From assembly GCF_900103215.1 (NCBI RefSeq), contig NZ_FNGV01000012.1, positions 107,075 to 171,074 of the forward strand: a stretch of 64,000 nucleotides of DNA, written 5' to 3'. Made by a program: the position numbers and the translations under genes. Each line of letters opens with the position of its first letter. Within the stretch, counting starts at the first letter, position 1. Below the pieces are notes generated by a model that had not been told where the DNA came from, did not search any database, and saw only the letters and a list, made by a program, of their open reading frames with translations. Shown piece by piece: positions 37,975-48,020 of the stretch. The DNA is from Kriegella aquimaris (GTDB lineage: Bacteria; Bacteroidota; Bacteroidia; Flavobacteriales; Flavobacteriaceae).

Positions 37975-40035
37975 ATGATAAAACAGAGTTTAATGATAAG
38001 GCAATCTGTATTAGTTATTCTTTCTATATTTTGGCCAATTTTGACTTTTTCTCAATTTCTTGGGCCTAAGGTCACGGCGGACTTTAATCAATCCAACAAC
38101 ATCCGTCAATATCTATGTAAGGTTGCCAGTGATATCACCCATAATTCCTTAAAAGACATCAATGATCTAACGAGTTGGGAGGCCGTTCGCGAGGAACGAC
38201 ACAAACAGTTTCTAGAGATGTTGGGTTTACAGGGAAAGCCTTTTGGGGGAAAAAGGTCCCCACTTAACGTAACAAAAACGGGCACCATTCAAAGAAAGGG
38301 TTATAGGATAGAAAAGTTGTACTATGAATCCTTACCAGGCCTATATGTACCCGCTAATCTCTACATTCCCGACGGAATTAAAAAACCGGTACCAGCCATA
38401 TTATATGTCTGTGGCCATGCCCATACACAAAAACATAACTATCAGGCGCACGCGAAAAGTTTTGCCGAAAACGGTTTTGTATGCCTGATTATCGAAACCA
38501 TTCAGCGCGGGGAGGTAAAAGGGGAACATTTAGGCCAAGAATCGAATGGCTGGTTCCATTGGTACAGCCGAGGCTACAATCCTGCCGGTGTAGAAGTATG
38601 GAATGGTATTCGCGGTTTAGATTTGTTATCCGCAATGCCAGAAGTGGATAAAAATAACATGGGTGTAACCGGCATTTCGGGAGGTGGCTCCCAAAGCTGG
38701 TATCTGCCGGCTGCAGACCCTCGGATAAAAGCTGCAGCAGCAGTTGCAGGCGCAAGTTCACTAGAAGGTCAAATAGCGCAAAAAACAATCGATGACCATT
38801 GCGACTGTATGATGCCTATCAATACCTATGGCATCGACTTCTCCGACATCGGAGCACTGATCGCTCCGCGGCCGTTTATGATCGCACAGCCCGATCGTGA
38901 TTTGTACTATTCCATAGAGGCGGTACATACCTTGTACGACAAAACAAAACGCATATATTCCGTCTACGGAAGACCCGAAAATTTGATTATGAAAGATGCC
39001 ACGGGAGGACATAGTTATGGGTCGAAAGAAGAACTGCGACCTGAAATTCTCGCTTTTTTCATAAAGGAATTAAAAGGAAAAAATGTCAAACCGGAAGCCC
39101 TTGGCAAAATTGATACAACCAAGGAACTTTCCGAGGAAGAATTAAAAGCTTATGTAAATGGTGTGCCAAAGGACGATGGGACGAAAACCATACAGGATTC
39201 GTTCGTGGAGTTGGCCACACCACCTGTAATCGAAACAATCGATCAACTCGATTCTTATAGAAGCGAAGTAAAAACCTTTTTGAAAGAAAAGACATTCGGT
39301 GCTTTTCCCAATGAACCCCACCCGTTGGATATGCGATTGGATTTTATATCATCAAGTAAATCAGGCAATGAAAGAAAAGACTACAGCTTCGTTTCCGAGG
39401 AAGGCTGGCGCTTGAAGGTCTCTCTTCAAACCGGCCAACCAACTGATAAGAACCGACCACTTTTAGTAGTATTAAAAAATCCTAACGAAGAACGTTATGA
39501 ATCGCCTTCCTTGACCGCTGGTCTCCAAGAGAAAATGATTGTTGCCTATTTTGAGGCCAGGGGAATCGGAGATACGGGCTGGTCACCATCACAGCAATGG
39601 CATATTCGAAGGGCAGCGGCTTGGACAGGAAGAACAATCGCCTCAATGAGGGTCTACGACGTGCTCAGGTGTTTGAAGGCCGTTCGTACTATTCCAGGAG
39701 TTGACTCTAGTAATATCAATATTCTCGCTCACGGCGAATTGGCGGCCATAGCTCCCTATGCGGCCCTATTGGACGGTAATGTAAAAACACTTTTGCTTAA
39801 AGATTCCCCAGAGACCCAGAACATGCCTAGCGACCCTACGGGTAAAGGCGAAGCCATAGAAATGCTCAATTGTTTACGGGTTACCGATTTGGCGCAAGTG
39901 GCAGGTTTGCAATTTCCTAATGAATTGGTTATCATCGGCAATCAGCCCAAAACATATGAGTGGACCGAAAACCTGTTCAAAAATTTAGATAGGCCCGATG
40001 CCTACAAGATAGTTCAAAAAGCATCCCAGTGGTAG
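37975..40035 (+). CDS. Secreted two-domain alpha/beta hydrolase (acetyl-xylan-esterase-like)
   Basis: 686 aa with a signal peptide to about residue 27 (TFSQ). The first domain is a complete alpha/beta hydrolase: oxyanion region VCGHAHTQ (145-152), nucleophile elbow GISGGGS with Ser235, a candidate acid in AQPDRD (Asp307 or Asp309) and His346 (GGHSY). The second half (about 430-686) is a second hydrolase-like domain whose elbow reads AHGELAA, without Ser, so it is probably inactive. Likely removes acyl groups from polysaccharide. Paralogous in layout to the gene at 48021-50207 but on the opposite strand. Confidence 0.75.
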   Translation: MIKQSLMIRQSVLVILSIFWPILTFSQFLGPKVTADFNQSNNIRQYLCKVASDITHNSLKDINDLTSWEAVREERHKQFLEMLGLQGKPFGGKRSPLNVTKTGTIQRKGYRIEKLYYESLPGLYVPANLYIPDGIKKPVPAILYVCGHAHTQKHNYQAHAKSFAENGFVCLIIETIQRGEVKGEHLGQESNGWFHWYSRGYNPAGVEVWNGIRGLDLLSAMPEVDKNNMGVTGISGGGSQSWYLPAADPRIKAAAAVAGASSLEGQIAQKTIDDHCDCMMPINTYGIDFSDIGALIAPRPFMIAQPDRDLYYSIEAVHTLYDKTKRIYSVYGRPENLIMKDATGGHSYGSKEELRPEILAFFIKELKGKNVKPEALGKIDTTKELSEEELKAYVNGVPKDDGTKTIQDSFVELATPPVIETIDQLDSYRSEVKTFLKEKTFGAFPNEPHPLDMRLDFISSSKSGNERKDYSFVSEEGWRLKVSLQTGQPTDKNRPLLVVLKNPNEERYESPSLTAGLQEKMIVAYFEARGIGDTGWSPSQQWHIRRAAAWTGRTIASMRVYDVLRCLKAVRTIPGVDSSNINILAHGELAAIAPYAALLDGNVKTLLLKDSPETQNMPSDPTGKGEAIEMLNCLRVTDLAQVAGLQFPNELVIIGNQPKTYEWTENLFKNLDRPDAYKIVQKASQW

Positions 40036-40297
40036 AATCGCAGGTTTTATGAGTATTTTAAAAAGTCATTCCTAAATCAATGAATGATAAATTTTTTGGT
40101 ATGGATTTTATTGATAATCCGAAAAATTGTAAAAAAGAATTTACTATTAATCAACGGATCACATGCGTGCAATACAATTTTTACGCCTTCAATATCCTTA
40201 CTTCGACTAAACGTACACGCTTTTTCAATCAATCACATAAAACCTGCAGCCAAAATCAGGAATTATTGATTAGAAGTTAAATTCGTTTTTCCATATC

Positions 40298-41338
40298 CTA
40301 TTTCATTTCAAAACGCAACAAATAGGTTTGTCCCTTTCCGCCATTCATGGCTATCCCCCAACCCGGGCTTTCTGTTTCCGGATTGCCATCTTCAAGATGT
40401 GGGCGGTACAATCCCGGTGCTTTGGGAATTTGCGTCAAGTTATTTTGGATAGCCGAAAAATGAACGCCGTCTTCGGCATAATTAATAGATTTACCAATAG
40501 AAGCTAAAGAGGCCACACCTTTATTTTTTTTCCAAATCAACACTTCGTGGCTTTTATCCAAAAGCGAACCATCATGCTTAACAAATGGCCCTTCCGGAAT
40601 ATCGGCATACGCGACTCCCATTTCTGTAAGCCCCGGTCCGTTTTCGCCATGACTAAGTGACCTTCCCTTATAATACAACCATATTTTGTCATCTTTAATC
40701 ATCAAACTGGCGTCGTCAATTCGATAACTATCAAAATCTTCGGCAGAATCACTAATATTCAAAACAGGGTTGTTCTTCACTCTTTTGAAGGGACCGTCAG
40801 GACTATCAGCTACGGCTAGGCCTATTGCCGTAAAATCATTTTTAGAATTATTTTCAAATAGTCCTTCAGAGTTTCCCGGTGTAGGCTTTACTCCTGTATA
40901 ATACAGATAGTATTTTTCATTGCGTACCAGAATATTGGGTGTAAAAACAGCGGTGTGGTCAAAGGAATCCGCTGGCCCCACATCCAAGGCCATACCCTGC
41001 TCTTCCCAAGTATAGCCCTCATCTTTTGAGGTAGCATACCAAATCGTTGCCCAATATCCTGCGGTCGTCGGACTGTCCATACGGGAGTACCAGACGTAGT
41101 AGGTATCCTCGACTTTTATAATATCGCTGTTGTCTCGTCTGTTAAAAAGGCTGTCTCGCCCAATACCCTTGACCTCATCATAGGTAAAACTAATCGGTTC
41201 GCTGTTGGTATTAGGGACATTTACAACTTCTCTTTGGGGTTGTTCTTTATCTTTTGATTTACACCCCAATAGAAAAACTAATGCAACCATAAGGCAGACA
41301 CTTGTGAAATATGGTATGTCTTTTTTCAATATTGTCAT
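40298..41338 (-). CDS. GH117/GH43-like five-bladed beta-propeller lipoprotein
   Basis: 346 aa, lipobox FLLGC (Cys26). The start of the propeller, RRDNSDIIKVEDTYYVWYSR (67-86), with repeated YYLYYTG and IWLYYKG strands, matches GH117 (3,6-anhydro-galactosidases of agar-type oligosaccharides) and the wider GH43 clan. Candidate acidic residues are Asp72, Asp208 or Asp209 (RIDDAS) and Glu265 (HEVLIWK). GH117 would mean release of 3,6-anhydrogalactose from red-algal galactan; GH43 would suggest arabinose or xylose. I prefer GH117 but not strongly. Last gene of the six-gene operon, 22 nt after its neighbour. Confidence 0.6.
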   Translation of the reverse strand: MTILKKDIPYFTSVCLMVALVFLLGCKSKDKEQPQREVVNVPNTNSEPISFTYDEVKGIGRDSLFNRRDNSDIIKVEDTYYVWYSRMDSPTTAGYWATIWYATSKDEGYTWEEQGMALDVGPADSFDHTAVFTPNILVRNEKYYLYYTGVKPTPGNSEGLFENNSKNDFTAIGLAVADSPDGPFKRVKNNPVLNISDSAEDFDSYRIDDASLMIKDDKIWLYYKGRSLSHGENGPGLTEMGVAYADIPEGPFVKHDGSLLDKSHEVLIWKKNKGVASLASIGKSINYAEDGVHFSAIQNNLTQIPKAPGLYRPHLEDGNPETESPGWGIAMNGGKGQTYLLRFEMK

Positions 41339-41360
41339 CGATTTCTTTCTTTAATTTCTT

Positions 41361-42629
41361 TTAATCAAAAGCCTTTTCAATATCTTCAATACTTACCCCA
41401 AAAACTTTTTCAATAATTGGATTCAAGGCAGTAACACCGCCCTCTATATGACAGGTCATCTGCACATGGCTGCCACTTTCACCGGACTTCAAAGCTAAAG
41501 CCGGAGAGGAAGTCTCGAGTTCATAAAAGGGCCCTAGTGTTTTTTCCCCAGGTGAAGGTGGACCATCATTATAAGAATTCACTACGTCTCCCGAGTAGGG
41601 TTCGTCCTGTATTTCCCATAAAGAATTTACATACTCCATTACACCTTCTGGTTTGTCATATTTTATAATGGTCAAGATACCATTTTCGGTATCATACGAT
41701 CCTGCGATATTTTTTGCCCGCATGGGAGACAGCCCTATTTTACTCCGATATTTGCCGTCACCACTAAAAAATAGTACGTTTTCTTTGACAATCAATCTTT
41801 CTGGCGGTACCTTGCCAAAATAGGTATCGTTAACGACCATGCCCAGTTCTTTTTCATCACCGGAAACATAAGGTATAACAATAGTCGTATTCGGCGATGG
41901 GTTGAACATGCCCAACAACCAAATAGACAACAATCCGGTATCTTTTTTCCAATCTTGTTGTCCTGTATTTATCAATGTATTTGTGGTTCTATAGGCGACC
42001 GCTCTTATTTCGCCCAAGGTGTCGATACCAAGTTCTTTTCGTATTTCTTCTGTGGATAGTAAAGCTACTTCACGTTCAATGCCCAAATCAAATCGAAATC
42101 CGGAATAATTTACCAAAGAGGCTTTCTTGGTAAATACAACCTTGTTCGCGGCACTACTTTTGATATCGAAGGGTTCCAAATCAATAAGTCTTGGCGTTTG
42201 CCAAGTATCCAGCGTAAACTCAGCTCCTTTTTCAAAAAAAATGGAATATTGCCCTCCCTCGGGACCCAACCAAAAGCGCTCTTCACCGCCAAAGGCATTG
42301 ATATGACCCAGCGTATCTTTCGATTCGAAAAGTTCCCTATTGATCCACCCGTAACTTCTTCCGTTTGCCCCCGACGAACTACTGGTCATTACTCGGCCCT
42401 GTAAGTTTGGCGCAAGGGCAACTTTGCTACTGCCCGATGAATCGGACAATTCTATTATCGGAGTATGGCTTTTCATAAAGCTTAAATCATCCGTATATGG
42501 AATGTAGTCAATAGAATTCACCGCATTCGTCGGTTCTTCGGCTTGTTTTTCTTTTTTATTTTGTTTACAGGATGCGATGACAATCACAAGACCTAATACG
42601 AATACAAATTTGGCGCTATTTATTTTCAT
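41361..42629 (-). CDS. DUF6786-like lipoprotein of unknown function
   Basis: 422 aa, lipobox VIASC (Cys21). The sequence is rich in beta strands with GRVMTSSSSGANGRSYGWIN and GGEERFWLGPEGGQYSIFF, a pattern reminding of galactose-mutarotase-like sandwiches and of DUF6786 proteins of marine Bacteroidota. The conserved-looking EERFWLGPEGG and the C-terminal SGSHVQMTCHIEGG are candidate ligand sites. No enzymatic motif is recognised. It lies 63 nt after a sulfatase and 22 nt before the GH117-like gene, so it likely handles the same glycan. Confidence 0.55.
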   Translation of the reverse strand: MKINSAKFVFVLGLVIVIASCKQNKKEKQAEEPTNAVNSIDYIPYTDDLSFMKSHTPIIELSDSSGSSKVALAPNLQGRVMTSSSSGANGRSYGWINRELFESKDTLGHINAFGGEERFWLGPEGGQYSIFFEKGAEFTLDTWQTPRLIDLEPFDIKSSAANKVVFTKKASLVNYSGFRFDLGIEREVALLSTEEIRKELGIDTLGEIRAVAYRTTNTLINTGQQDWKKDTGLLSIWLLGMFNPSPNTTIVIPYVSGDEKELGMVVNDTYFGKVPPERLIVKENVLFFSGDGKYRSKIGLSPMRAKNIAGSYDTENGILTIIKYDKPEGVMEYVNSLWEIQDEPYSGDVVNSYNDGPPSPGEKTLGPFYELETSSPALALKSGESGSHVQMTCHIEGGVTALNPIIEKVFGVSIEDIEKAFD

Positions 42630-42692
42630 AAACTCTATACTTATTTATTAGATTAGGGATACTGTCTTGCCCCATAAAATGATTCTTTGAAA

Positions 42693-44294
42693 TTATTTTT
42701 TACTACCCCACCAATCTTCATTGGGCCGCCAATCGGGGGATAACATTTCTTGTCGTTGTCTCTCCAATCTTGGCATTAAATTGTTCCTATTATCACTAAG
42801 CTTTTGCTTCCATGCAGCTTCATCCCATAAAGGATCTGCTGTTGCATATTGCGTATCCATTTTTTTAAGCCAACCCATCAGTTCTTTCTTCATTTCAAGC
42901 ATCGTAGCTTCTTTTTCACCTGACAAATCATAGATCTCCCCCAAGTCGGAATCTAGGTCATAGAGCTCCGTGTGACCATCCTCCCAATACTGAATAATTT
43001 TCCAGTTACCCTTTCGCATGATGGAAACGGGTTCACCACCCTGGTTTCCATAATGCGGATAGTGCCAATACAAGGCTCTATCGGCTATTGACTTTCCTTT
43101 AAGAAGTGGTTTGAGACTAACTCCGTCTGCATGGTGTTCTGGTTGAAGTGGAATATCCGCCAAATCCAAAAGTGTAGGAAACAAATCAGCACCGGAAACC
43201 GGCACTTCATTTTTAGCACCTTCTTGTAGCATCCATGGCACGTAAATAAAATAGGGCACTCGCAATCCGCCTTCCCATTGATAGCCCTTGCCACCACGAA
43301 GTTCCAGCTGGTTGGTAGAAAAATTATCGCCCGAGGTTACACCTCCATTATCAGAAGTAAAAACGACTACCGTATTTTTGTCGAGATTAAGCTCTTTCAG
43401 GGTGTTAAGTACACTTCCAACGGCTTCATCTACTTGCTCTATCAATCCGGCATAGACAGGGTTGTCTTGATACTTTCTAGCAGGTAGTACCCGCTCCATT
43501 TCAAAGCCTTTTTCAGCAATGCCCATACTGTCGGCCTTATTACGGTATTTTCCCCATTTCGCCTGCGAGGTCTGTATTGGGGAGTGTACCGCATAAAAAG
43601 AGAGATAGGCCAAAAATGTCGAATCTTTTTGTTCACGGATAAATGCAGAAGTTTCTTTGGCAAGTTTCATAGAAAGAGGCATGCCTTTCTCCTCTGGATA
43701 ATCTTTCATTTGTGGGTTGTTGAAAGGAGAAAAATAACCTCCGCTGTATGGCCCGCCCTTTTCATAACCCCCTTGATTGACATCAAACCCATGATCGGTA
43801 GGAAGTGAATGATCCGCTTCGCTACCCAAATGCCATTTACCCGCGAAAAAAGTGGTGTATCCATTTTCTTTCAGTACTTCGGGCAAGGTCACATCTTCCT
43901 GATTTAAATGATGTTTGTAATCTGGGGGCAACAATTTGGTGTGCCGGTTCAGCTTTTTCCAAGCCCGCCCTGATTTTGCCCCCTCATATTGTGTGAGACC
44001 ATGTCTTGCAGTAAACTGTCCGTTCAATAAACTTGCCCGTGACGGACTACAAACAGCACAGGTTGCATAGCCATTGGTAAAAATGGTGCCCGCCTTTGCC
44101 AACTCGTCAATATGAGGAGTCTCGTAATACGAGCTTCCCATAACGCTTAAATCGGCATAGCCCAAATCATCGACCACTATAAAAAGTATATTCGGTTTCT
44201 TGGTCGTTTCCACCGTTTCCTTTTTGTTTTCACATGAAATCAAAAACGCCATGGAAATACAACTTAAAATATACTTTATACTATGGAATCGCAT
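42693..44294 (-). CDS. Sulfatase lipoprotein (family S1)
   Basis: 533 aa from the ATG at 44294; six bases upstream another ATG exists. Lipobox FLISC (Cys21). Metal strand FIVVDDLGYADLS and formylglycine motif CSPSRASLLNGQ (Cys82) are canonical, as are FFAGKWHLG and VVFTSDNGGVTSGDNF. Of the five sulfatases here this one is closest to the classical arylsulfatase A pattern. It lies 9 nt after GH97 in the same operon. Confidence 0.95.
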   Translation of the reverse strand: MRFHSIKYILSCISMAFLISCENKKETVETTKKPNILFIVVDDLGYADLSVMGSSYYETPHIDELAKAGTIFTNGYATCAVCSPSRASLLNGQFTARHGLTQYEGAKSGRAWKKLNRHTKLLPPDYKHHLNQEDVTLPEVLKENGYTTFFAGKWHLGSEADHSLPTDHGFDVNQGGYEKGGPYSGGYFSPFNNPQMKDYPEEKGMPLSMKLAKETSAFIREQKDSTFLAYLSFYAVHSPIQTSQAKWGKYRNKADSMGIAEKGFEMERVLPARKYQDNPVYAGLIEQVDEAVGSVLNTLKELNLDKNTVVVFTSDNGGVTSGDNFSTNQLELRGGKGYQWEGGLRVPYFIYVPWMLQEGAKNEVPVSGADLFPTLLDLADIPLQPEHHADGVSLKPLLKGKSIADRALYWHYPHYGNQGGEPVSIMRKGNWKIIQYWEDGHTELYDLDSDLGEIYDLSGEKEATMLEMKKELMGWLKKMDTQYATADPLWDEAAWKQKLSDNRNNLMPRLERQRQEMLSPDWRPNEDWWGSKK

Positions 44295-44303
44295 TATCAT
44301 TCT

Positions 44304-46232
44304 TTAGTCTTTTGTTGGTCTGATCCACATGCAGTGTCCACCGCCGGGGGCTATTTTTGCGTTGATGACAGTTCCTTTTTTCACCGTTCCTTTTCGCACC
44401 CGATAGGCCTCAGGATTGGTCTTAAAGTGAGTTTCATCAGTATCTTCATAATAGGTGATATCGTATTCCTTTCCCACATCCAAAAAATCCAAGGTGACAG
44501 GAAGCGTACCCCCTGGCTCATTATATACCGAGCCGACAAACCATGATTCACCATGTCTTCGAGCTGTAGTAATATAGGCGTCCATTTTGGCATGAAGTAT
44601 TTTTGTTTCGTCCCATTTTCCCACGGGCATTTCTTTAATAAACTCAAAAAGGTCGCTTTTTTCGGCATAGGCTTCGGGAGCATCCGGAATACAAACGAGA
44701 CCGCTAAAAATAATCAAGGTTCTAGCTGCTTCAGCGGTAACCGTGGTATATAAGTTTTGGGCCTTCGGTCCTTTTTCCCGTTCCCCTGCATTGATTCCGG
44801 TAATATCAAAACAACCGTTGTTCATATCAAGCGGACCCTGCAAAGCATTTATCAATGCCATTCTGATAAAAGCTTGTGGGGTGAACGAACGTCTTGAATC
44901 TTGTTGGGCATGGCAATATTCCTTGGTTATGGCATTAGGATAGGTTCTTGTGACACCTGTAAACGGCACTGGACTATCATGAAAATCTATTAAAAGCTTA
45001 CTTGCTGCGCTCAACTGAATAGCATCCCTGGTAAAGGGAACATTACTGCCCATAAATCCGTATTTTATGCCCTTTGCACCCAATTTTTGATAATACGGAA
45101 AAAGTGCCTCGTCACCATAACTCCCCTGGCGTCTATCATAGTATAACAGTACAGACACCCCTTTATCATTGGCATAGTCCATAACCCTTTGCAAATCCAA
45201 TTTATCGGACATCTCGATTTTCCCTTCGGAAACATCGGTATACCAGGCATCGTCGATCATAAAATATTCAATACCGTTCTCTGAAGCAAAATCGATAAAT
45301 CGCAAATAGCTTTCCGTATCGATACCATAGGTAAACCCATCTGCTGTGGTATACCCATGTACGCGCCAGTCCCATAATGTTTTTCCCGGTCTGATCCACG
45401 ATGGGTCTTCAAGGGCCAAAGGTGCTGCCACATTTTGGGGCACGGTATTCGTGAGCAGATCACCGATTTTTTCCTCCAATAGTATCAAGCGCCAAGGGGT
45501 CACCAGTTTGTTTTCTTGAAAAGTAAATTCATTGTTCGAAATAATTTTTTTTCTTTCTCGGTCGTATTCAAAATCGATTACCGAAAAACCCGGTGCACTG
45601 ACCAAATCAGACTCGAGAAGTGATATAAATTGATTTTGATTCGTCTCTATGACCAAAGGCACCTGCCAACGATAGGGAATGGAATCCATCTCTGCAAAAT
45701 CATTTATAACAATAGGTCCTTTGGGCATACTTTCCCCAGCCGGCATATAGATTTCATCGGTATTGGAAAGACCGTATTCTATAAAAAAAGCAGGTTTTAT
45801 CTCTGTAGGCAAGTCATCGATTACAAAACGAAAAGCACTACCGCCGTCATAAGCCCGAACATACAAAGTAGCCGGAACACCTTCATAATCCAAAGACAGC
45901 TGTAGTTCGTTATAATGGTCCGTGATTTCACTGAACTGCCCCCAAACCGGATTCCAACTGTTCTTCTCTTCCTTAATATTGGTATTGATAACCGATACCA
46001 TTTGCCTCGGTAAGATGGAAAGTTCAGAACTTGAAATTAGATTCTTCCCATTTCGGTTTATTGAATAAGTCAATATTCCTCCATTTTCAAAAAGCTGTAT
46101 TCGGATTGCTTTATCAGGAGAACTTACCAATAGCTCTTTTTCAGTAACATTGCTACAACCAATTAGCACAACGGAGAGTATTATCAGTTTAAGTGACAAT
46201 AGAACACCAAAGTCATTTTTTACCATATTCAT
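44304..46232 (-). CDS. GH97-family glycoside hydrolase lipoprotein
   Basis: 642 aa, lipobox LIGC (Cys26). GH97 domain order is clear: N-terminal beta-sandwich (LLVSSPDKAIRIQLFENGG), linker with GKTLWDWRVHG (283-293), TIM barrel with YFMIDDAWY (323-331), VLLYYDRR, and LIDFHDSPVPFTGVTRTYPN (414-433), then a C-terminal beta domain. GH97 members are Ca2+-dependent alpha-glucosidases (inverting) or alpha-galactosidases (retaining). The position of the retaining nucleophile Asp (KxDFM) reads KYGFM, with Gly392. That argues against a retaining enzyme. Lies 143 nt downstream of the unknown lipoprotein gene. Confidence 0.85.
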   Translation of the reverse strand: MNMVKNDFGVLLSLKLIILSVVLIGCSNVTEKELLVSSPDKAIRIQLFENGGILTYSINRNGKNLISSSELSILPRQMVSVINTNIKEEKNSWNPVWGQFSEITDHYNELQLSLDYEGVPATLYVRAYDGGSAFRFVIDDLPTEIKPAFFIEYGLSNTDEIYMPAGESMPKGPIVINDFAEMDSIPYRWQVPLVIETNQNQFISLLESDLVSAPGFSVIDFEYDRERKKIISNNEFTFQENKLVTPWRLILLEEKIGDLLTNTVPQNVAAPLALEDPSWIRPGKTLWDWRVHGYTTADGFTYGIDTESYLRFIDFASENGIEYFMIDDAWYTDVSEGKIEMSDKLDLQRVMDYANDKGVSVLLYYDRRQGSYGDEALFPYYQKLGAKGIKYGFMGSNVPFTRDAIQLSAASKLLIDFHDSPVPFTGVTRTYPNAITKEYCHAQQDSRRSFTPQAFIRMALINALQGPLDMNNGCFDITGINAGEREKGPKAQNLYTTVTAEAARTLIIFSGLVCIPDAPEAYAEKSDLFEFIKEMPVGKWDETKILHAKMDAYITTARRHGESWFVGSVYNEPGGTLPVTLDFLDVGKEYDITYYEDTDETHFKTNPEAYRVRKGTVKKGTVINAKIAPGGGHCMWIRPTKD

Positions 46233-46375
46233 TATTGTTTGTGGTTTACAATAATGCTAACCACTTCGCCCTTGGCACCCTTTTGGTATGGCGCAGATTA
46301 CTAGTTATTGTAGATCATTTTCCAAATTAAAAGACTCCTATAAATTTTGACTTGACAGCTCAATTATTTTTTGAA

Positions 46376-47989
46376 TTAATAAACAACCAGCTTTTTACCC
46401 TGCTCTATATCAACAGCGATGCCATCACTAAGTTGCCCGCCAACATATGTGGTCGGTTGGGGTTTATCGAAATCTACAAGCTGATATTTACGGTCTTCGA
46501 CTACGGTAAACCATTCAGGAAATTGATTGATCCGTGCCCAATCAATGGGTAATTTAAGATTTGTTTTATGTCTCGGCGTATCAAAATAAAGCTTCCCGGT
46601 CCATGGCTTTTCGGCTGTTATAGAAATCAATAGTGAGTCTCCTTTTTGTTCTGCCCCCAACAACAGATCTTCTCTCCAAGGCTTAACATACAGCCCTTTA
46701 CTTTTCCAAAGATTATACATAATAGAAGTTCTGGCAAAGTTACCATCGCCATGCCACCCCTCGATAACTCCGTCATCTTGTTGCTTGCCCCACATCACTT
46801 TTATTTCACTATCCATCCAATCTGCAACCTCAGCTTCGGGCATACGATTGTACAAATTCAGAGCACTTTCTATAGCATCTGCATAACCATCAGAACTCCC
46901 ATTTTCCCAATCATGATTTCTATACTTGTTTAAGTTGGAAAATACTTTTATGATTGCGTCTTTATATTCCGGCTTACCGTCGAGTAAAGCAATCGCATAG
47001 TAACCGTTCAGCGTATAGCCCCAATTATCGGCAATGCGCTCTTGAACGATTTGACCTGTCTGTGGGTTTATGGCATCATAAAAAAATCCGTCTTCATTTC
47101 TACCTACTTCCAAAATTCTGTCCAGCATTTCATGTAATGGCTTTTGGTACGCTTCTTTTTTTTCAGGCTTGGCGAAACTGGTTGCCACATATAATTCGCA
47201 GAGACCCGAAATCAACTCACACCCATGGTCGCGGAGTCGTAGATATTCAAGATTTCGAGTCGGGTGGTGATCGCCCAGTAGATAATGATCACCAATTTTA
47301 ATAGCCCAGTTCAAAAATTCAGCATCGCCCGTCATCCAGTATATTCTGGAAAGCGTTTGCAACAGCTCACCGTTCACTTCTTCCTGTGTAGAATTGCCCG
47401 AGCCACCTCTTTGTACCTGACCGGCGACATCCACTTCATTTTTTAAGTCGTACATCATTTCAATCATACGCTCTGACCAAGGACTTTCTCCCAGCCATTC
47501 GGTTAAAGGCAGCAATCCGTCTTTTACATATTCCGAAGTTCCGAAAATGATGCTTCCCATATCCAATTCCTGATTCTCAAAATCATTTTTAGAAAAGGAG
47601 TAGGTGTCGGGAAGTGAGTTTAGCCGAGAGGTCAATTGCTTTTCGGTACGAAGCATATCCAGCATTTTTCCATCAAATAATTGTTGATCCACAAAAAAGG
47701 AAGTAAGAACCATAAAAGGATAATTATCGGCTGCGGCATCTTTTGCATTCCATATATCCGTATCCCCATCTAGATTTCTAGGAATAAGCCCTGATTCGGG
47801 ATCGCTGTGATTCAACCAACCCTGAACAAAATTTTCACAGCGAATAAAGCCTTCGTTAGCTGCGATAGCATTCTCTTGGGCCTTGTCAAAAAGCAAGTTG
47901 TCTTTTGCAGATATTTTAACCTTCGATTTTAAATCTGAGCAGGCTATACCAATTAAAGACAAGAGTGCAAGAAATGTAACTTTATTCAT
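46376..47989 (-). CDS. Unknown lipoprotein, probable alpha/alpha-barrel glycan-active protein
   Basis: 537 aa, lipobox IGIAC (Cys17). I cannot name the family. The middle (about 90-430) is helix-rich with repeating motifs such as ELLQTLSRIYWMTGDAEFLN, HGCELISGLCELYVATSF and WGYTLNGYYAIALLDG, like (alpha/alpha)6-toroid enzymes. The tail (about 450-537) is beta-rich. Charged or aromatic spots that could be catalytic include RDHGCE, DNWGY and WHGDGNFAR. It sits 31 nt after an esterase and upstream of GH97, so it is a candidate for a new hydrolase or lyase on the same substrate. Confidence 0.5.
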   Translation of the reverse strand: MNKVTFLALLSLIGIACSDLKSKVKISAKDNLLFDKAQENAIAANEGFIRCENFVQGWLNHSDPESGLIPRNLDGDTDIWNAKDAAADNYPFMVLTSFFVDQQLFDGKMLDMLRTEKQLTSRLNSLPDTYSFSKNDFENQELDMGSIIFGTSEYVKDGLLPLTEWLGESPWSERMIEMMYDLKNEVDVAGQVQRGGSGNSTQEEVNGELLQTLSRIYWMTGDAEFLNWAIKIGDHYLLGDHHPTRNLEYLRLRDHGCELISGLCELYVATSFAKPEKKEAYQKPLHEMLDRILEVGRNEDGFFYDAINPQTGQIVQERIADNWGYTLNGYYAIALLDGKPEYKDAIIKVFSNLNKYRNHDWENGSSDGYADAIESALNLYNRMPEAEVADWMDSEIKVMWGKQQDDGVIEGWHGDGNFARTSIMYNLWKSKGLYVKPWREDLLLGAEQKGDSLLISITAEKPWTGKLYFDTPRHKTNLKLPIDWARINQFPEWFTVVEDRKYQLVDFDKPQPTTYVGGQLSDGIAVDIEQGKKLVVY

Positions 47990-48020
47990 AATATACTCGT
48001 TATTTTAAATAGATACAGCG

